A stretch of 64,000 nt of DNA from Planctomycetota bacterium (GTDB lineage: Bacteria; Planctomycetota; J058; JAJDCP01). Position numbers and translations under genes: made by a program. The number at the start of each line of letters is the position of its first letter. The stretch's first letter is position 1. Positions 1 through 7,951 of this stretch are shown here, piece by piece. The notes beneath the pieces were generated by a model. The model did no database searches and was not told the DNA's origin. It was given only the letters and a program-made list of their open reading frames with translations. Location: positions 1-64,000 of the forward strand of contig JAJDCP010000182.1 in the NCBI GenBank assembly GCA_029260765.1. Direction: 5' to 3'.

Positions 1-456
1 GGTGATTTGCATGGGCGGTTCCTGTGGCTGGCAAAGGGATGGAGACCTTTGTCTGGCACTCCCTCCACGCAATCCCCATACCCCACGCCGCCCCGCATTC
101 GATCGTCGTTCGTCGCAAGTTTGCGGCCCGGATTCCACCCACCCGCCACACTTTTGTGCCCCATCGGATCCAGTTCGCCGACCCGCCCGCCCGCATCGCG
201 ATCGAATGCAACCTCGGTCCTCGGTCCCCACGGTGGTCCTCACGCTCTTCGGTCCTCCGGGCCCGGAACCGGGATCCGGATCGGCTCCGCACCCCGTCCA
301 CCCCACCCCGTCGAAACCCCGAACCTCACAACTCCCTCGCCGCGATCGAGCGCGCAACAACAAGCCGCCCCCAAGAAAAACCTGTCCCCCAACCATGCCG
401 AAACCCGCTACGGCAACAGTGCGGGGCGCGAGGTCCCGCAAGTCAGGGAGAAAACC
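1..456. other. Upstream non-coding stretch
   Basis: This stretch precedes the first gene. An open frame continues upstream of position 457 through it, but the translation is a Pro/Ser/Arg-rich mixture without domain-like order, while the gene at 457 has its own ribosome binding site and signal peptide. I see no RNA gene, repeat or clear promoter here. The 3' part of a neighbouring gene to the left may lie outside the window. Confidence 0.4.
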
Positions 457-1608
457 ATGAAGCTCACATTCGTTCTGATTCCCCTTCTGGCCGGCCTCGG
501 CCTGGCCTGCGACGACCTGCGTGGTCAGCAACCCGAGATCCAAGCGCGCGGCTGGCTCGGTGATGACAAACTCGCCGCAGAGCTGGCCCGGCCCGGCCTG
601 CAACCGCTGGTCGTCGGCTACCTGCCCCCCGACCGCCCCGAGCTGGCCAAAAACCTGGGCCGCCTGCAACAGCAGTTCGCCGCCCGGGCCGCGTTCATCG
701 GACTGTCGAGCGGCGACGCCCGCCAGGTGCGCGAGTGCCTGGGCGATGAGCCCGATTTCCCGGTCGGCTTTGGCGACGACTCCGAGCTGTGCGCCTGCAA
801 GGCTGATGCCTACATCCTCGATCCCGGGCGCCGGGTCGTCTGGCAGGGGCGCGCCGAACAGCTGTGTGCTCCGGTCATCGAAGAACACCTCGGCCACAGC
901 AAGCCGCTGCCCAATGAGTACCCAGCGAGCCGCGACTTCCGCAAGGTCGTCCGCGAGCTGCGCAGAGAGCGCCTGGGCGCCGCCTGGGAGTTGTGCCTGA
1001 GCATCGAGGCGGATGCGCGCGCCAGTGATTGGGAACGGGAGACGGCCGCAGAGGTTGTCGCGGCGGTCGAGGATCAAGCGGCGGCCCTGGCCGCACAGGC
1101 GGACTTGCGCATCGCCGAAGGGCATTACCGTCAGGCAGCCGAGCTGCTCGACGTGCTGCGTCGCCGCTTCGAAGGCCTGGAAACTGCCGATGACGCCGCC
1201 CGGACCCTGAAGGCGTGGAGCCAGGATCCAGAAGTCTGCCGGGCCGTCGAGGTCGACCTCGATCCGCTGCTCGCACGTGCCCGAGTACATGAAGAACATG
1301 GCTGTTGGGCCGAGGCCGCAGCATGCTACGAGCAAGCCGCCGCGCAGTTGGGCCAAGGAGCGCAAGCCGACGCCTGCCGGGAGCAAGCAGAGATCCAGCC
1401 GCGCGGCTCGGGCCAAGCCAAACAAGGCCCCCGGCAAGCCCTGAACAGGGTCGCTGCGCGCCCGGTTGCCCACACCCCTGGCTTCCGTTTGGACGGCTCC
1501 GGAACCCGACGCTACAATGCCCGCACCCCCGCCACATTGGAGCCACGATGGACTTCTCCCAGCCGCCGAGCCTGCAAGCGCTGCTCGACAAGATCTCCCA
1601 GTTCGTAG
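457..1608 (+). CDS. Exported thioredoxin-fold-like protein with helical C-terminal part
   Basis: The 383-residue product is uncharacterised. The ATG has a GGGAG about 7 bases upstream, and the first ~17 residues form a hydrophobic signal peptide ending in GLGLAC, a weak lipobox, so a lipoprotein is possible. Residues ~30-150 read like a thioredoxin/peroxiredoxin-type fold: an FPVGF...D segment is followed by AYILDPGRRVVWQGR, the usual strand-turn after the cis-Pro region. The classical CxxC is absent and only a CAC is seen. Residues ~170-310 are Ala/Leu/Glu-rich helices, possibly TPR-like. The last ~55 residues are basic, Ser/Pro-rich and overlap the start of the next gene. In another frame a stop at 1442-1444 would give a more natural Lys/Pro-rich tail, so a frameshift near 1370-1410 is possible. 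Confidence 0.6.
   Translation: MKLTFVLIPLLAGLGLACDDLRGQQPEIQARGWLGDDKLAAELARPGLQPLVVGYLPPDRPELAKNLGRLQQQFAARAAFIGLSSGDARQVRECLGDEPDFPVGFGDDSELCACKADAYILDPGRRVVWQGRAEQLCAPVIEEHLGHSKPLPNEYPASRDFRKVVRELRRERLGAAWELCLSIEADARASDWERETAAEVVAAVEDQAAALAAQADLRIAEGHYRQAAELLDVLRRRFEGLETADDAARTLKAWSQDPEVCRAVEVDLDPLLARARVHEEHGCWAEAAACYEQAAAQLGQGAQADACREQAEIQPRGSGQAKQGPRQALNRVAARPVAHTPGFRLDGSGTRRYNARTPATLEPRWTSPSRRACKRCSTRSPSS
1489..1518 (+). promoter_or_regulatory. Candidate sigma70-type promoter of the acyl-CoA operon
   Basis: TTGGAC (1489-1494) and TACAAT (1513-1518) are separated by 18 bases. The -10 matches the consensus at five of six positions and the -35 is weaker. Transcription would start near 1525, about 23 bases before the dehydrogenase ATG. 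The site lies inside the 3' end of the preceding open frame. Confidence 0.35.
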
Positions 1609-2738
1609 AGAGCGAGCTGTTTCCCCTCGAGCGCACCTTCCTGCTCGAGGGCTTCAACGCCGTCATGCCCGGGCTGGCCGCGGCGCGGGAGCGCGTCAAA
1701 GAGCTGGGGCTCTGGGCCCCGAACCACCCCACCGAGCACGGCGGCATGGGGCTCGACCTGATGCAACACGCCGCGATCAGCAAAGAGCTGGGGCGAAGCC
1801 CGCTCGGACACTACGCCTTCGGCTGCCAGGCCCCCGACGCGGGCAACATCGAGCTGCTGCATCAGTTCGGCAGCCCCGAGCAGAAGGAGCGTTGGCTGGA
1901 CAGACTGGTGTCCGGTGAGGTCCGCAGCTGCTTCGGCATGACCGAACCGCAGGTGGCCGGCTCGAACCCCAACCTGATCGAGTGCCGCGCCCGCCGCGAC
2001 GGGGACGACTACGTGCTCGACGGCCAGAAGTGGTTCACTTCTGGGGCCGACGGGGCCGCGTTGTGCATCGTGATGGCGGTCACCAACCCCGATGCCCCGA
2101 AGTACCAGCAGGCCAGCATGATCCTGGTGCCCACCGACACGCCGGGCTTCGAGCGGGTGCGCAATACGCCCGTCATGGGCCACGCGGGCGAGGGCTATTT
2201 CAGCCACTCCGAGGTCAGCCTGCGCGACTGCCGGGTGCCGGTCAGCGCCCTGTTGGGACCCGAGGGCAAGGGCTTCACGCTCGCCCAGACGCGGCTGGGT
2301 CCGGGGCGTATCCACCACTGCATGCGTTGGTTGGGAATCTGCCAGCGGGCGCTGGAGCTGATGTGCGCGCGTGCCGCTACGCGCTTGATCGCGCCGGGCG
2401 AGATGTTGGCGGACAAGCAGATCATCAGAGCCTGGATTGCCGAGTCGGCGGCGGAGATGCAGGCGGCCGAGCTGATGGTCCAGCATGCTGCCTGGACGAT
2501 GCACATCCAGGGCAACAAGGCCGCCCGCCACAGCATCTCGATGATCAAGTTCTATGTGGCCGGTGTGCTGCAACGCGTGGTCGACCGCGCATTGCAGGTA
2601 CACGGCGCGTTGGGCATGACCGATGACACGGTGTTGGCTTTCTTCTACCGCGAAGAACGGGCCAGCCGCATCTACGACGGTCCCGACGAGGTGCACAAGA
2701 TGTCCTTGGCGCGTCAGATCCTGAAGAGCTACCGCTAA
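1548..2738 (+). CDS. Acyl-CoA dehydrogenase (ACAD10/11-like)
   Basis: This 396-residue cytoplasmic flavoenzyme should oxidise an acyl-CoA to its 2-enoyl-CoA, passing electrons to ETF. Visible hallmarks are CFGMTEP followed by GQKWFTSG in the middle beta-domain, the flavin-contacting region, and the C-terminal YDGPDEVHKMSLARQIL. The latter is the ending typical of the ACAD10/11-type dehydrogenases that travel with a phosphotransferase-fold protein. Such a protein follows directly here. The length is normal for the family. The first gene of a five-gene run with gaps of 18 and 15 bases and then overlaps, it is probably the lead enzyme of a catabolic operon. Family assignment is secure. The substrate cannot be read from sequence, although ACAD10/11 partners suggest hydroxylated or branched acyl groups. 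Confidence 0.92.
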   Translation: MDFSQPPSLQALLDKISQFVESELFPLERTFLLEGFNAVMPGLAAARERVKELGLWAPNHPTEHGGMGLDLMQHAAISKELGRSPLGHYAFGCQAPDAGNIELLHQFGSPEQKERWLDRLVSGEVRSCFGMTEPQVAGSNPNLIECRARRDGDDYVLDGQKWFTSGADGAALCIVMAVTNPDAPKYQQASMILVPTDTPGFERVRNTPVMGHAGEGYFSHSEVSLRDCRVPVSALLGPEGKGFTLAQTRLGPGRIHHCMRWLGICQRALELMCARAATRLIAPGEMLADKQIIRAWIAESAAEMQAAELMVQHAAWTMHIQGNKAARHSISMIKFYVAGVLQRVVDRALQVHGALGMTDDTVLAFFYREERASRIYDGPDEVHKMSLARQILKSYR

Positions 2739-2756
2739 GCCCCGAGGACCTCGATC

Positions 2757-3809
2757 ATGCTCGACGCTGCCCAGCCCCCGCGCCCAGGGGAAGAGCTCGA
2801 CACGGCCCGCTTGCACGACTATCTGCGCGGGGTGCTCCCCGAGGCCGAGGGAACGCTCGAGCTGGCCCAGTTTCCGGCGGGCTTCTCGAACCTGACCTAT
2901 CTGCTGCGGCTGGGGGAGCAAGAGCTCGTGCTGCGCCGCCCCCCGTTTGGGACCAAGGCGCGCAGCGCCCATGACATGGGGCGTGAGTACCGGGTGCTGC
3001 AGCGTCTGCACGGGCACTTCCCCTACTGTCCTCGTCCGTTGTTTCTGTGCGAGGATGACGCTGTGCTGGGGGCGCCGTTCTATGGCATGGAGCGCGTCGC
3101 GGGCGTGATCCTGCGCCGGGATCTGCCCCCCGAGCTCGGGCTGGGCCCGGAGCGCTTTGGAGCTCTGTGCGCGCGCCTGCTCGACGTGCAGCTCGAGCTG
3201 CATAGCTTGGATCTCGAGGCCTGCGGTTTTGCGGACTTCGGCAAGCCCGAGGGCTACACCCGCCGCCAGGTCGAGGGCTGGAGTCGCCGCTTCCGGGCCG
3301 CGCGCACCCCGGATGTGCCCGACTGCGAGACGGTGATGGCCTGGCTGGCCGAGCGCATCCCCGACGAGCCGCCGCCGGCTCTGATCCACAACGACTACAA
3401 GTTCGACAATGTGGTGCTCGATCCGACCGATCCTCTGCGGATCATAGGTGTGCTCGACTGGGAGATGGCGACTGTCGGCAACCCTTTGATGGATCTGGGC
3501 AACTCGCTGGCCTACTGGATCGAAGCGGGCGACCCCGAGCCTCAGCAGAAGATCCGCATGCTGCCGACCCAGGCACCGGGAGCGCTCACCCGTCGAGAGC
3601 TGGTCGAGCGCTACGCGACGCGCTCGGGCAGGAAGGTCGATGACTGGGACTTCTACTACTGCTTCGGGCTGTTCCGGCTGGCGGGCATCGCCCAGCAGAT
3701 CTACTACCGTTTCTTCCATGGCCAGACACGCGACCCACGTCTCAAGCGTTTCGGCTACTTCATCCACTGTCTCGAGGGCGCGGCGCGGGCCGTGATCGCG
3801 CGTTCGTAG
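2757..3809 (+). CDS. APH-fold phosphotransferase family protein (ACAD10/11 partner)
   Basis: The 350-residue protein has an aminoglycoside-phosphotransferase/choline-kinase fold. An N-terminal lobe with FPAGFSNLTYLL, the glycine-rich loop equivalent, and ELVLRRPP is followed by the catalytic loop LIHNDYKFDNVVLD and the metal-binding LDWEMATVGNPLMDLG. In eukaryotic ACAD10/11 the same kinase-like domain is fused to the dehydrogenase and phosphorylates 4-hydroxyacyl-CoA before elimination. The separate gene just after an ACAD11-like dehydrogenase suggests the same role. It starts 18 bases after the dehydrogenase and has no membrane segment. An antibiotic-resistance role is unlikely given the context. 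Confidence 0.85.
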   Translation: MLDAAQPPRPGEELDTARLHDYLRGVLPEAEGTLELAQFPAGFSNLTYLLRLGEQELVLRRPPFGTKARSAHDMGREYRVLQRLHGHFPYCPRPLFLCEDDAVLGAPFYGMERVAGVILRRDLPPELGLGPERFGALCARLLDVQLELHSLDLEACGFADFGKPEGYTRRQVEGWSRRFRAARTPDVPDCETVMAWLAERIPDEPPPALIHNDYKFDNVVLDPTDPLRIIGVLDWEMATVGNPLMDLGNSLAYWIEAGDPEPQQKIRMLPTQAPGALTRRELVERYATRSGRKVDDWDFYYCFGLFRLAGIAQQIYYRFFHGQTRDPRLKRFGYFIHCLEGAARAVIARS

Positions 3810-3824
3810 CCGAGGAGATTCCAC

Positions 3825-4592
3825 ATGGATCCTGCCCAGCTGTTCCGTCTTGACGGCAAAACCGCCCTGGTCACCGGGGCCAGCCGTGGCATAGGCGAAG
3901 CCATCGCCCGCCTGTTGGCCGCCTCGGGGGCCCATGTCATTCTGGCCAGCCGCAAGCTCGAGAGTCTGCAGGCTGTCGAGCAGTCGATCGTCGCGGCCGG
4001 CGGCAAGGCGAGCTCGATGGCCTGCCACACGGGCAAGCTCGACCAGATCGAAGCCCTGATGGACGGGATCGCCGGAGTCTTTGGCGGCCTCGACATCCTG
4101 GTCAACAACGCAGCCACCAATCCGCACTTTGGCGATGTATTGTCGGTCGAGGAGTGGGCCTGGGACAAGACCTTCGCGGTCAACCTCAAAGGTTGCTTCT
4201 TTCTCAGCCAAGCGGCCGCGAAGCTGATGCGGGCAGGCAGTGGAGGCAGCATCATCAACGTAGCATCGGTCAATGGCTTGCGTCCTGCGCTGATGCAGGG
4301 GATCTATTCGATCACCAAGGCTGGGCTGATTGCGTTGACGCAGAGTTTCGCCAAAGAGCTGGCCGCCGATGGGATCAGGGTCAATGCCCTGCTCCCTGGT
4401 TTGACTGAGACCCGCCTGGCCAGCGCGTTGACTTCGAACCCCGCGGTCATGGAGGCGGTGATGCCGAGTATTCCGCTCGGTCGCGTTGCCCAACCGGAAG
4501 AAATGGCCCCCCTGGTGCTCTACCTGGCGTCGTCGGCTTCGAGCTACACCACCGGTGCCTGCTTCACCGTCGATGGGGGGATGATGGCGTGA
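3825..4592 (+). CDS. SDR family oxidoreductase
   Basis: This is a classical 255-residue short-chain dehydrogenase/reductase. The nucleotide-binding TGASRGIGE (residues ~17-25), the NNAAT structural motif and the catalytic Ser...YSITK (Tyr-x3-Lys) are all present, and the C-terminal TTGACFTVDGGMMA is the standard SDR ending. It is probably a 3-hydroxyacyl-CoA or ketone/alcohol dehydrogenase acting on the same catabolic intermediates as the neighbouring acyl-CoA enzymes. It starts 15 bases after the phosphotransferase gene with GAGGAG upstream, and its stop overlaps the next start (GTGA), so the two are translationally coupled. Cofactor preference (an Arg follows the glycine motif, hinting at NADP) and substrate are inference. 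Confidence 0.88.
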   Translation: MDPAQLFRLDGKTALVTGASRGIGEAIARLLAASGAHVILASRKLESLQAVEQSIVAAGGKASSMACHTGKLDQIEALMDGIAGVFGGLDILVNNAATNPHFGDVLSVEEWAWDKTFAVNLKGCFFLSQAAAKLMRAGSGGSIINVASVNGLRPALMQGIYSITKAGLIALTQSFAKELAADGIRVNALLPGLTETRLASALTSNPAVMEAVMPSIPLGRVAQPEEMAPLVLYLASSASSYTTGACFTVDGGMMA

Positions 4593-5419
4593 CACAGCCC
4601 ATCGACTACCAGGGCCAGCGTGTGCTGCTGACAGGCGCGGCCTCAGGCATCGGGCGCGCCCTGGCCGCCGAATTGGCGGCACGAGGGGCGCACCCCCTGC
4701 TGACGGACATCAACGCCCAGGCTGCTGAGGAAGCCGCGCAGGCCTTGCGCGCTGCCGGATTGCAGGCCGACGCCCGGGGCCTCGATGTGCGCGATGGGCA
4801 GGCCTGGCAGCAGCTGATCGAAGAGACCTGGGAACGCGCCCCCATCGACCTGTTCTTCAACAACGCGGGCATCGGCCAGCTCGGCCTGATGCGGGACTTG
4901 AGCCCGCAGGACTGGCAGGTCTGCCTCGACGTCAACCTGCACGGCATGGTGCACGGTGTGCAGGCGGTCTATCCGCGCATGCTCGCACGCAAGCGCGGCC
5001 GCATCGTCCTGACCGCGTCGTTGTCGGGGCTGGTGCCGACTCCCGGCCTCGGCCCCTACACGCTGTGCAAGCATGCGATGGTGGGGCTGGCGGGCTGCCT
5101 GCGTGCGGAGGCGGCCGTGCATGGGGTCTCCGTGCACGCGGTCTGCCCTGGTTTTGTCGCGACCGGCATCTTGCAGAGCATGCCGTGTGTGAAGCTGCCT
5201 GCTTCTGCCGCCGGCGCGTTGGTGGAGGCCGCGGGCGGAGCGATTCCGATCGATCAGGCCGTCGCGAGCATTCTGGCCGGGCTCGAGGCGGACGAGCCCT
5301 TGATCGTCTTCCCCGAGGGGGCGCGCAAAGCGGTGCGGGCCTTCCAGCATGCCCCCGAGCGTTACCACGCCCGCAATCTGGTCGTGGCTCAACAGCTGGA
5401 AGCGGCCCGCCAACCATGA
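4589..5419 (+). CDS. SDR family NAD(P)-dependent oxidoreductase, second copy
   Basis: A 276-residue SDR begins at a GTG that overlaps the previous stop. TGAASGIGR, DIN after beta-2 (an acidic residue suggesting NAD), NNAGIG and the catalytic Ser...YTLCK are present. It is a different SDR subgroup from the gene before it and a close relative of the SDR at 13868: both share a Ser-Leu-x-Gly-Leu-Val-Pro-Thr-Pro stretch just before the active-site Tyr. Its C-terminal ~80 residues replace the usual DGG ending with an extension carrying GARKAVRAFQHAPERYHAR. The stop overlaps the crotonase start (ATGA), so this gene sits in the middle of a coupled run. The substrate is unknown. Confidence 0.85.
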   Translation: MTQPIDYQGQRVLLTGAASGIGRALAAELAARGAHPLLTDINAQAAEEAAQALRAAGLQADARGLDVRDGQAWQQLIEETWERAPIDLFFNNAGIGQLGLMRDLSPQDWQVCLDVNLHGMVHGVQAVYPRMLARKRGRIVLTASLSGLVPTPGLGPYTLCKHAMVGLAGCLRAEAAVHGVSVHAVCPGFVATGILQSMPCVKLPASAAGALVEAAGGAIPIDQAVASILAGLEADEPLIVFPEGARKAVRAFQHAPERYHARNLVVAQQLEAARQP

Positions 5420-6201
5420 GCGTGCGCTGCGAAGAGCGCGGACCGGTGCGCACGGTCATCCTCGAGCGGCCGGCGCTGCGCAATGCCATCGACCCTGCGA
5501 CTGCCCGTCAGCTGGCGGCGGCCTTCCGGGCCTTCGAGGCGGACCCCGATGCCCGGGTCGCCGTGCTGTGGGGGGCGGGCGGGTGTTTCTGCGCCGGCGC
5601 GGATCTCAAGGCGGTGGCGGCCCACGAAGCAGGGGCGGGGGAGAGCTTCCAGCTCGACCCGGACGGCGATGGTCCGCTGGGTCCGACCCGCATGCAGCTG
5701 AGCAAGCCGGTCATCGCCGCGATCGCCGGCCACGCGGTGGCTGGGGGGCTGGAGCTGGCGCTCTGGTGCGACCTGCGTGTCGTCGAGCAGAGCGCGGTGC
5801 TCGGAGTCTTCTGCCGGCGTTGGGGCGTGCCCTTGATCGATGGCGGCAGCGTGCGGCTGCCGCGGCTCATCGGTCTGAGCCGGGCGCTCGACCTGATCCT
5901 GACCGGACGGCCCGTAGGCAGCGATGAGGCGCTGGCGATCGGCCTCGCCCACCGCTGTGTGCCCGATGGGCAGGCGCGGCAGGCGGCCGAAGAGCTCGCG
6001 CTGCAGCTGGCGGGCTTTCCGCAGACCTGCCTGCGTTCAGACCGTCAGAGCGCCTACGCCGGCCTGGACCAGCCTCTGGATGAGGCGCTGCGCCACGAGC
6101 TGCGCCGCGGCCTGGCCGCGTTGGCAGAGGAGTCGGGTCGGGGCGCGCAACGCTTCGTCGCGGGTGCAGGCCGTCATGGCCGCTTTGAGGCTTCTGACTG
6201 A
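5416..6201 (+). CDS. Enoyl-CoA hydratase/isomerase family protein (crotonase)
   Basis: The 261-residue cytoplasmic crotonase-fold enzyme probably hydrates the enoyl-CoA made by the dehydrogenase. GCFCAGADLKAV forms the CoA/oxyanion region and GHAVAGGLELALWCDLR carries the second oxyanion Gly and the Glu equivalent to the first catalytic acid. In the next motif RRWGVPLIDGGSVRLPRLIG an Asp stands where the classic hydratase has its second Glu region, as in many actinobacterial/proteobacterial crotonases of unproved reaction. The start codon overlaps the previous stop (ATGA). It is the last gene of the operon. Hydratase is the best guess, with isomerase or hydrolase possible. Confidence 0.85.
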   Translation: MSVRCEERGPVRTVILERPALRNAIDPATARQLAAAFRAFEADPDARVAVLWGAGGCFCAGADLKAVAAHEAGAGESFQLDPDGDGPLGPTRMQLSKPVIAAIAGHAVAGGLELALWCDLRVVEQSAVLGVFCRRWGVPLIDGGSVRLPRLIGLSRALDLILTGRPVGSDEALAIGLAHRCVPDGQARQAAEELALQLAGFPQTCLRSDRQSAYAGLDQPLDEALRHELRRGLAALAEESGRGAQRFVAGAGRHGRFEASD

Positions 6202-6236
6202 AGGGCGAGCCGTCTACAGCAGGGCTCGACAGTTGG

Positions 6237-6266
6237 TTGCCACGCGGGCAGTCGAGAGAGTAGACT
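6237..6266 (+). promoter_or_regulatory. Candidate sigma70-type promoter of the symporter gene
   Basis: TTGCCA (6237-6242, five of six consensus) and TAGACT (6261-6266, four of six) are separated by 18 bases. They lie in the 131-base gap after the crotonase gene and would give a leader of about 60 bases before the ATG at 6333. Confidence 0.4.
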
Positions 6267-6332
6267 CGCACCCATCCAACCCCGACTCCCGAAGCTCGGC
6301 TCCGCAGAGCTTCCCTGCCTGCAGAGGTTCCG

Positions 6333-7889
6333 ATGTCGCTAGCTCCCTCCCCTTCTTCCAAGAAACCCTGGTTGGCCTTGCACTGGCAGATCTTGATCGG
6401 TCTGGTGCTCGGTGCGCTGGTCGGCATTATTTTCGGTCCCGCGGCCGCAGAGATTCGGGTGATCGGCGATCTCTTCGTCGGCTTGCTGAAGATGGTGGTG
6501 ATGCCGCTGATCTTCTGTTCGATCGTGGTGGCGATCGCCGGGCTCGGCAGGGGTAAGCTCGGCTCGCTCGGCCTGCGCACCCTGGGCTACTACTTCTTGA
6601 CTACGGCCATCGCGGTGGTGATCGGCCTGGTGCTGGCGAACACCATCCAGCCGGGCAAGAACGCGAAGATCTCGAAGGATGCCGTCGTCACCGGCTATGA
6701 GTTCGACCTGGACGGAGACGGACAAGTCGACAAGGCCCTGACCCTCGCCAGCGGCGAGCGCAAGCTCGAGATTCCACTCGAGCTCGCCAACGGCCCCAAA
6801 CAGAGCATCAGCTACTGGGTGGTCTTTGCCGATGGGGACCGCGAGAAGAACAGCGCGAGCGTCGGCGACGCGGGCAGACGCAGCTTTCCGAGCCTGCAGC
6901 TGACGCTGGGCGAAGAATCCGCCTGGCTCGAACCCTCGCAGGGCAAGAAGCCGTCGAAGCCGGCCACGGCGGGAGAGCGCGTCAGCCGCGGGGTGATGCA
7001 GTACGTCCCATCCAATCCGCTCGGCTCGATGGCCAAAGGGGAGATTCTGCCCACGGTGTTGTTCGCGATCATCCTGGCTCTGGCGCTGCTGCGTATGAAG
7101 AAGAGCGCGCCCGTGCTCGATGTTCTGACCGTGATCTCCGATGCGATGGTGGTGATCGTGCACGGCTTGCTGAAGGTCACACCCATCGGAGTCTTCGCGC
7201 TGATCGCGACCACAGTCGGCACAGCGGGGTATTCGGTGTTGGTCAGTTTGATGTGGTACTGCCTGGCGGTCACGCTAGGGCTCTTCATCCAGACCTTCGT
7301 CGTCTACCCGATGTTGATCAAATTCGTGGGAAAAGGCAGTCCGCTGCAGTTCTTCGCGGGCATCAAAGATGCGATGTTGCTCGCCTTCTCGACGGCCAGC
7401 TCGAGCGCGACCCTGCCGGTCACGATGGACTGCGTCGAGAAGAACCTCGGGGTGCCCAAGCGGGTTGCGAATTTCGTGCTGCCGCTGGGCGCAACCGTGA
7501 ACATGGACGGCACGGCGCTCTACGAAGCGATGGCCGCGATGTTCATCGCGCAGGCCTATGGTTTGAACCTGGGGCTGGGCGAGCAGGTGGTGATCTTCTT
7601 GACGGCCAACCTTGCGGCGGTGGGGGCTGCAGGCATCCCCGGGGCGGGTCTGGTGACGCTTGCGTTGGTGCTCAACGCCGTCGGTCTGCCGCTCGAGGGG
7701 CTGGGTATGATCCTGGCCGTCGACCGGATTCTCGACATGTTCCGTACCGCCACCAACGTGACGGGCGACGGCGCAGTGGCCTACATCGTCGGCAAGGGCG
7801 AGCCTCCGCATGTTGAAGACCTCGAAGATCCTGAGATCGACGAAGACGAGAGCTCCTCTGCTGCCGCGGGTCCTGTGCGTCAGGTTTGA
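6333..7889 (+). CDS. Dicarboxylate/amino acid:cation symporter with an EF-hand-like insert
   Basis: The 518-residue inner-membrane transporter belongs to the DAACS (GltP/SLC1) family, which imports glutamate, aspartate or dicarboxylates with Na+ or H+. The C-terminal transport core is textbook: a serine-rich STASSSAT hairpin, then GATVNMDGTAL, the second hairpin AAVGAAGIPGAGLV and the substrate-site RTATNVTGDG. The oddity is a ~110-residue hydrophilic insert (about residues 120-235) between TM3 and the next helix. It contains DLDGDGQVDKAL, an EF-hand-like calcium loop, and a beta-rich part. It should face the periplasm. The usual family length is ~420-450. Downstream genes have their own promoter. 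Confidence 0.9.
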   Translation: MSLAPSPSSKKPWLALHWQILIGLVLGALVGIIFGPAAAEIRVIGDLFVGLLKMVVMPLIFCSIVVAIAGLGRGKLGSLGLRTLGYYFLTTAIAVVIGLVLANTIQPGKNAKISKDAVVTGYEFDLDGDGQVDKALTLASGERKLEIPLELANGPKQSISYWVVFADGDREKNSASVGDAGRRSFPSLQLTLGEESAWLEPSQGKKPSKPATAGERVSRGVMQYVPSNPLGSMAKGEILPTVLFAIILALALLRMKKSAPVLDVLTVISDAMVVIVHGLLKVTPIGVFALIATTVGTAGYSVLVSLMWYCLAVTLGLFIQTFVVYPMLIKFVGKGSPLQFFAGIKDAMLLAFSTASSSATLPVTMDCVEKNLGVPKRVANFVLPLGATVNMDGTALYEAMAAMFIAQAYGLNLGLGEQVVIFLTANLAAVGAAGIPGAGLVTLALVLNAVGLPLEGLGMILAVDRILDMFRTATNVTGDGAVAYIVGKGEPPHVEDLEDPEIDEDESSSAAAGPVRQV

Positions 7890-7918
7890 TGGCGGCGCTT
7901 CGGCGGGCGTGCATGTGG

Positions 7919-7924
7919 TACACT
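7919..7924 (+). promoter_or_regulatory. Candidate extended -10 element
   Basis: TACACT preceded by TGG forms an extended -10 in the short gap between the symporter and the next gene. Transcription would begin near 7931, just upstream of the GGAGGA ribosome binding site (7940-7945) for the ATG at 7952. No convincing -35 is seen. Confidence 0.3.
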
Positions 7925-7951
7925 CCAAGTGGAACCTGCGGAGGACTGCGG

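Noticed and set aside
1512..4682. A 1056-codon open frame on the minus strand
   Set aside because: It lies opposite four strongly supported genes of the acyl-CoA operon. Long antisense frames are expected in GC-rich genes, and its translation shows no domain.
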